Shown: piece after piece, positions 60,531-64,000 of the stretch
How the letters are laid out: the number at the start of each line of letters is the position of its first letter
Position numbering within the stretch: the stretch's first letter is position 1
Assembly: GCA_934091055.1 (NCBI GenBank)
Contig: CAKOKN010000003.1
Coordinates: forward strand, 1 to 64,000
From: an uncultured Bacilli bacterium
GTDB taxonomy: Bacteria > Bacillota_I > Bacilli_A > RF39 > UBA660
Reading direction: 5' to 3'
DNA length: 64,000 nt
Translations under genes and position numbers: made by a program
Notes under the pieces: model-generated
What the model was told of the DNA's origin: nothing
Seen by the model: only the letters and a program-made list of their open reading frames with translations
The model's database searches: none

Positions 60531-61271
60531 ATGAGATATTTAATAACAATCTCTTATGATGGTACTATGTTTTCTGGTTATCAGAAACAACCTAAAGAGA
60601 GAACAGTACAAGGAGAATTAGAAAAAGTTGTAAAAGAAATAAATGGGGGAAAGAAGACTGAGGTGTGTGGTTCAGGTAGAACAGATGCTAAAGTACACGC
60701 TTTAGCGCAGAAAGTACATTTTGATCTAGATACAAAGATAACTACTGAGAAGTTACATAAGGCTTTAAATAGTCTATTACCTAGTGATATATATGTTAGA
60801 AAAGTAGAAGAAGTAGCAGATGATTTTCACGCAAGATTTTCAGCAATAGGAAAAGAATATATCTATATGTTAAATATGGGAGAATATAATCCACTAGAGA
60901 GAAATTATGTATATCAACATCAAGGAAAGTTAGATGTAGTAGAGATGGAGAGAGCTATGAAGTATTTAGAGGGTACACATAACTTTAAATCATTTACTAA
61001 GACGGATGAAGAAAAAGATGATTATGTTAGAACTATATCACAAACTAATTTAATTAGAGATACTAAAGATGTTAATAAATTAACATTGGTATTCTTAGGA
61101 GATGGTTTTTTAAGATATATGGTTAGAAATATGGTAGGTACTTTAATAGCAGTAGGTGAAGGTAAGATGAAGAGTGAAGAAATAATAGAAATATTAAAAA
61201 AGGAAGATCGAAGAGAAGCTGGGAAGACTGCTAATCCAGAAGGATTATATTTAAAGAATGTCTTTTATTAA
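60531..61271 (+). CDS. truA: tRNA pseudouridine(38-40) synthase TruA
   Basis: A 246-residue pseudouridine synthase modifying the anticodon stem-loop. TISYDGTMFSGYQKQP opens it, catalytic Asp52 lies in GSGRTDAKVHALAQ, with HARFSAIGKEYIYML and FLRYMVRNMVGTLIAVGEGK. Full length. AAAGAGGT ribosome site, in the ECF operon. Confidence 0.97.
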   Translation: MRYLITISYDGTMFSGYQKQPKERTVQGELEKVVKEINGGKKTEVCGSGRTDAKVHALAQKVHFDLDTKITTEKLHKALNSLLPSDIYVRKVEEVADDFHARFSAIGKEYIYMLNMGEYNPLERNYVYQHQGKLDVVEMERAMKYLEGTHNFKSFTKTDEEKDDYVRTISQTNLIRDTKDVNKLTLVFLGDGFLRYMVRNMVGTLIAVGEGKMKSEEIIEILKKEDRREAGKTANPEGLYLKNVFY

Positions 61272-61300
61272 TTTACAAACTAATGATTATATATTATAAT
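61272..61300 (+). promoter_or_regulatory. Promoter of the 61321 gene cluster
   Basis: -35 TTTACA (61272-61277), 17-bp spacer, -10 TATAAT (61295-61300). Begins at the truA stop codon. Confidence 0.8.
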
Positions 61301-61320
61301 TAGATAAAGGAAGTGTTATT

Positions 61321-61857
61321 GTGGGAAGAGAATTAAGAAGAAAGCAAGCAAAAAAAGAGGGAAAAAATGTTAGAGAGGTACAAAAGAAATTAAAGAAAAA
61401 TAAAGAATTAACTCCTAAAAAGTTTATTATTATTTTAGGTATTTTAGCAGTATTCTTTATTATTCTATACTTAATTACAGGAATATTTGTTACTAAAGAT
61501 ATTAAATGGTTTGATAAAAGTAGTAGTACTAGTAATGAGAATACTGGTAGTAGTATTGCTAATAAAATACTTGCTAATGAAAGCTTAAGACAAAAAGAAG
61601 AAGAATACTATGTATACTACTATAATACTAAAGAAGAAGATACTGATGTTAGTAATACTATAGCTTCATTAGAGGGAACAGTATATAGAGTAGACTTAAG
61701 TGATGACTTTAATAGTAACTTTGTAGGAGATGCTTCAGGTATAGTAGATAATATAGAAGATTTAAAGGTAACTGATCCAACAGTAGTTAAAGTATCAGAT
61801 GAAAAGATAGTAGAATTCTATTCTGGTAAAGAAGAAATTGTTGCTGCTTTAAGATAA
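61321..61857 (+). CDS. Membrane-anchored thioredoxin-fold-like protein without cysteines
   Basis: A 178-residue protein with a basic cytoplasmic N terminus (1-30), one helix (KFIIILGILAVFFIILYLITGIF, ~34-56), and an outer domain. EEEYYVYYYNTKEEDTDVSNTIASLEGTVYRVDLSDD and DPTVVKVSDEKIVEFYSGKEEIV fit strands of a thioredoxin-like fold, yet no CxxC is present, so it would be a binding or scaffold domain. GTG start with AAAGGAAG. First of three closely spaced genes with the phosphatase and hisS. Confidence 0.6.
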   Translation: MGRELRRKQAKKEGKNVREVQKKLKKNKELTPKKFIIILGILAVFFIILYLITGIFVTKDIKWFDKSSSTSNENTGSSIANKILANESLRQKEEEYYVYYYNTKEEDTDVSNTIASLEGTVYRVDLSDDFNSNFVGDASGIVDNIEDLKVTDPTVVKVSDEKIVEFYSGKEEIVAALR

Positions 61858-61866
61858 GGAGATATT

Positions 61867-62379
61867 ATGCAAAAGTTATATTTAGATTGTGATGGTGTAA
61901 TATTAGATACAATTAATAAATCTTACCAAATAATGAAAGAGAATAATATTATAGATGTTGATAAAATAAATAGTTTCTTTTGTAATATAGATTGGGAAGA
62001 ATTTATTCTTGCATCAGGGGAATTAGATGGAGCAATAAATAAAATTAAAGTGTTAGAAGATAGTGGTTTATTTGATATCAAAATATTAACACATGTTAAT
62101 TCAAATAATGAAATAGAAGCTAAAACTAAATATTTTAAAAAGTTATTACCTAACATAGAAGTTATTTCTGTACCTAAAGCTGTAAGAAAAGCTGATGTAG
62201 TAGTTGCAGATAATGCTATCTTAGTAGATGATTATATACCTAATTTAGATTATTGGGATGAAAAAGGGGGAATATCTGTTAAGTTTTCAGATTCTGGTAA
62301 GATATCCAGATATATAACAATAACAGATTTATTAGATTTATTAAATATAGATTTTAAATATAAAACTAAAGTAAAGTAG
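61867..62379 (+). CDS. HAD-like phosphatase, 5'-nucleotidase type
   Basis: A 170-residue HAD hydrolase. Motif I LYLDCDGVILDT, motif II ILTHVNS, motif III Lys in VPKAVRKADVVV and motif IV Asp pair in AILVDDYIPNLDYWDEKGG are all present, resembling small 5'(3')-nucleotidases. Substrate unproven. It lies 9 nt after its neighbour and 9 nt before hisS. Confidence 0.75.
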   Translation: MQKLYLDCDGVILDTINKSYQIMKENNIIDVDKINSFFCNIDWEEFILASGELDGAINKIKVLEDSGLFDIKILTHVNSNNEIEAKTKYFKKLLPNIEVISVPKAVRKADVVVADNAILVDDYIPNLDYWDEKGGISVKFSDSGKISRYITITDLLDLLNIDFKYKTKVK

Positions 62380-62388
62380 GTGAAGTAA

Positions 62389-63684
62389 ATGAAACTAATG
62401 AATGTAAAAGGAACTGTTGATAGTCTTCCTAATAAAGAAATAGTAAGAAGAAGAGTAGTTAATACCCTTACTTCTATATTTGAGAATTATGGATATTTAC
62501 CATTAGATACTAGTATATTATGTTATTATGATTTACTTGCATCAAAGTATGCTGGTGGTAGTGAAATATTAAAAGAAGTATATACATTAAAAGATCAAGG
62601 GGATAGATTACTTGGGTTAAGATATGATTTGACTGTACCTTTTTCTAAAGTAATAAGTATTAATGCTGGTAAAGAGATTACTCTTCCATTTAAAAGATAT
62701 GAAGTTGGAAAAGTATTTAGAGATGGTCCTGTTAAAACAGGAAGAGCTAGAGAGTTTTATCAATGCGATGTAGATGTATGTGGTATAGAAGGATCTTATA
62801 TAGAAGCAGAAATGCTTGCTATGACAGTAGAATGTTATAGAAGATTAGGAATAGATGTAGAGATAGAGATTAATAATCGTAAATTATTAGAAGGATTTAT
62901 AATAGAGGCTGGTATTTCTAAAGAATTATCTTCAAGAGTAATATTATCAGTAGATAAACTTGCTAAGATAGGTGAAGATGGTGTAAGAAGAGAGTTAGCA
63001 GACTATAATATAGATGATGATAAATTAAATAAGTTATTTAGTTTATTTAAGTGCAATATAGATGATCTAGATAATAGTAATATAACTAATGATAGTTTTA
63101 TTGAAGGAAGAAATGAAATAAAAGAATTATTTGGTTATATTAATGATTTAGAATTAACAGAATGTAAGTTTACTCCATATTTAGCTAGAGGATTAGAAAT
63201 ATATACAGGTACTGTATGGGAAGTATTTGATAAAGAAAAGAGAATTACTTCTGCAATAGGTGGAGGAGGAAGGTACGATAAGATAATTACTAACTTTATA
63301 GATGATGGTAATAGTTATCCAGCGGTTGGAATATCTTTTGGATTAGTACCAATATGTGAAATATTAAATCAAAAAGAAGAAGTATCTAATATATATGATT
63401 TACTTATAGTACCTATGGATACTAAGTCTGTATCTTTAAAACTTGCTAATAAACTTAGAGAGAAAAATATTAAAGTAATAATAGAAATGAGTAATAGAAA
63501 GATTAAGAAAATATTAGAAACTGCGAATAGAAATAATATCCCTTATGTAATAATATTAGGTGGTAATGAAGTAGAGAATAAGAAACTTGATATTAAGAAT
63601 ATGAAAGAGGGCACAGTTACTTCAGTAGATATAGATGATATAGAAAAAATGTATGAAATAATTAAAAATAGTAATAAATACTAG
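62389..63684 (+). CDS. hisS: Histidyl-tRNA synthetase, archaeal/eukaryote-like type
   Basis: A 431-residue class II synthetase. Motif 2 reads FRDGPVKTGRAREFYQCDVDVCG, closer to archaeal and eukaryotic HisRS (REFYQCDxD) than to the E. coli type (RYRQFHQ). The His A box is ARGLEIYTGTVWEVF where GLDYYTGTVFE is usual. Motif 3 is in GGGGRYDKIITNF..YPAVGISFGL, and an anticodon-binding domain (~335-430) is present, so it is not a HisZ. A 13-bp terminator hairpin overlaps its stop. Confidence 0.92.
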   Translation: MKLMNVKGTVDSLPNKEIVRRRVVNTLTSIFENYGYLPLDTSILCYYDLLASKYAGGSEILKEVYTLKDQGDRLLGLRYDLTVPFSKVISINAGKEITLPFKRYEVGKVFRDGPVKTGRAREFYQCDVDVCGIEGSYIEAEMLAMTVECYRRLGIDVEIEINNRKLLEGFIIEAGISKELSSRVILSVDKLAKIGEDGVRRELADYNIDDDKLNKLFSLFKCNIDDLDNSNITNDSFIEGRNEIKELFGYINDLELTECKFTPYLARGLEIYTGTVWEVFDKEKRITSAIGGGGRYDKIITNFIDDGNSYPAVGISFGLVPICEILNQKEEVSNIYDLLIVPMDTKSVSLKLANKLREKNIKVIIEMSNRKIKKILETANRNNIPYVIILGGNEVENKKLDIKNMKEGTVTSVDIDDIEKMYEIIKNSNKY

Positions 63685-63712
63685 TATATGTAGTGTATAC
63701 TAGTATTTATTT
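63676..63712 (+). terminator. hisS terminator
   Basis: AAATACTAGTATA (63676-63688) and TATACTAGTATTT (63696-63708) pair perfectly over 13 bp with a 7-nt loop, followed by ATTTTAT. Confidence 0.75.
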
Positions 63713-63725
63713 TATGATGAGGAAG

Positions 63726-63802
63726 AAAAAGAATGTTTATTTTATAGACTTAGAATAAGGCTATAAAATACCTCGGAAGACAATTATATTGGCTTAAGAG
63801 GA
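63726..63802 (+). repeat. Two-hairpin intergenic element, copy 2
   Basis: Identical to copy 1 for 49 nt (63726-63774), including hairpin I at 63738-63770. Hairpin II is CCTCGGAAG (63771-63779) / CTTAAGAGG (63793-63801) with a GG/AA internal loop and a longer inner loop CAATTATATTG. The 3' arm of hairpin II contributes to the AGGAGG ribosome site (63799-63804) of a short ORF. Confidence 0.75.
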
Positions 63803-63807
63803 GGAAT

Positions 63808-63879
63808 ATGATAAAAAGTATTTTTTTCTTTGATTGTACTTGCAAAAATGACTATTATTTGGTATTATATTTATTGTAA
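63808..63879 (+). CDS. Possible 23-residue leader peptide
   Basis: ATG 63808 to TAA 63877-63879, 23 hydrophobic residues beginning MIKSIFFFDCTCKN, behind AGGAGG at 63799-63804 (spacing 3 nt). It ends 11 nt before the next gene's ATG. The promoter of that gene (63840-63868) lies inside it, so it is translated only from a longer transcript. Could be chance. Confidence 0.35.
   Translation: MIKSIFFFDCTCKNDYYLVLYLL
63840..63868 (+). promoter_or_regulatory. Promoter of the last gene
   Basis: -35 TTGCAA (63840-63845), 17-bp spacer, -10 TATTAT (63863-63868). The leader to ATG 63891 would be about 16 nt. Confidence 0.75.
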
Positions 63880-63890
63880 GGATGATAAAT

Positions 63891-64000
63891 ATGGAGAAGA
63901 AAAAATCTGAAAGAATTTTAATTATTACTTCTTTTATTAGTATAGTTATATTGTTAATTGGAGCTACTTTTTCTTATTTTAGTGCATCTACTTCTAGTGA
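63891..64000 (+). CDS. TasA-like secreted protein, 5' part only
   Basis: The first 36 codons of a gene cut by the window end. MEKKKSERILIITSFISIVI continues into LLIGATFSYFSASTSS, a signal helix and Ala/Ser-Tyr-Phe junction like those of the TasA/camelysin-like proteins at 10483, 11103 and 27517. AAGGATG ribosome site. The rest lies outside the window. Confidence 0.6.
   Translation, partial: MEKKKSERILIITSFISIVILLIGATFSYFSASTSS

Overview
The window is one AT-rich bacterial chromosome segment. It looks like a low-GC Firmicute, most plausibly an uncultured gut Bacilli lineage of the RF39/Erysipelotrichia kind. The evidence is ecfA-ecfA-ecfT-truA, hrcA-grpE-dnaK-dnaJ, recU-class A PBP, radC-mreC-mreD, RNase HIII, an S4-type leader before rpsD, near-consensus TTGACA/TATAAT promoters and strong AGGAGG ribosome sites. 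TGA is used as a stop and does not interrupt the conserved proteins, so the genetic code is standard rather than the Mycoplasma code. SpoIIP, SigE/SigK-like sigma genes, a YqfQ-like protein and a GerS-like lipoprotein suggest an endospore former or a recent descendant of one. The genus assignment is inference.

Layout, 1-16.5 kb: a tRNA-Phe (first base lost at the window edge), a self-regulating-looking Fic gene, rpsD with leader, a secreted multidomain surface protein, a compact Tad pilus operon (two TadE-like proteins, TadZ-like, TadA/CpaF, TadB, TadC), YebC, two TasA/camelysin-like secreted proteins, an unknown protein coupled to a CNNM/CBS membrane protein, two tandem sporulation-type sigma genes (one broken), and an RNA uracil methyltransferase. 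16.5-29 kb: a two-component system with an apparently dead kinase next to a live one and a convergent LuxR-type regulator, a sortase-substrate-like surface protein, an FNT channel, radC-mreC-mreD, a YqfQ-like protein, and a GspF/PilC + prepilin peptidase + TasA-like operon. 29-42 kb: parC, murF, an MdoB-like phosphoglycerol transferase, recU-PBP1A, DUF378, a GerS-like lipoprotein and a cysteine desulfurase.

41-64 kb: a class B sortase directly followed by a 1746-residue VWA/MucBP adhesin with an LPPQTG anchor, a hydrolase, an RsiV-like protein, the heat-shock operon under two divergent CIRCE elements, rsmE, a spoIIP pair, rnhC, an ECF transporter module with one degenerate ATP site, truA, a thioredoxin-like membrane protein, a HAD phosphatase, an archaeal/eukaryote-type hisS, and the start of another TasA-like protein.

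The main theme is cell envelope and surface: two partial pilus/secretion modules that may share the single prepilin peptidase, at least four TasA-like secreted proteins, and a sortase with probable substrates. The best candidates for something undescribed are a 72-77 nt two-hairpin intergenic element present twice (38279-38350 and 63726-63802), with a related-looking hairpin pair at 57039-57092, and the 23-codon ORF whose ribosome site lies in the second copy. Other notable points are the four-half-site Fic operator, the double CIRCE, the asymmetric ECF ATPases, and a small membrane protein inserted between grpE and dnaK.
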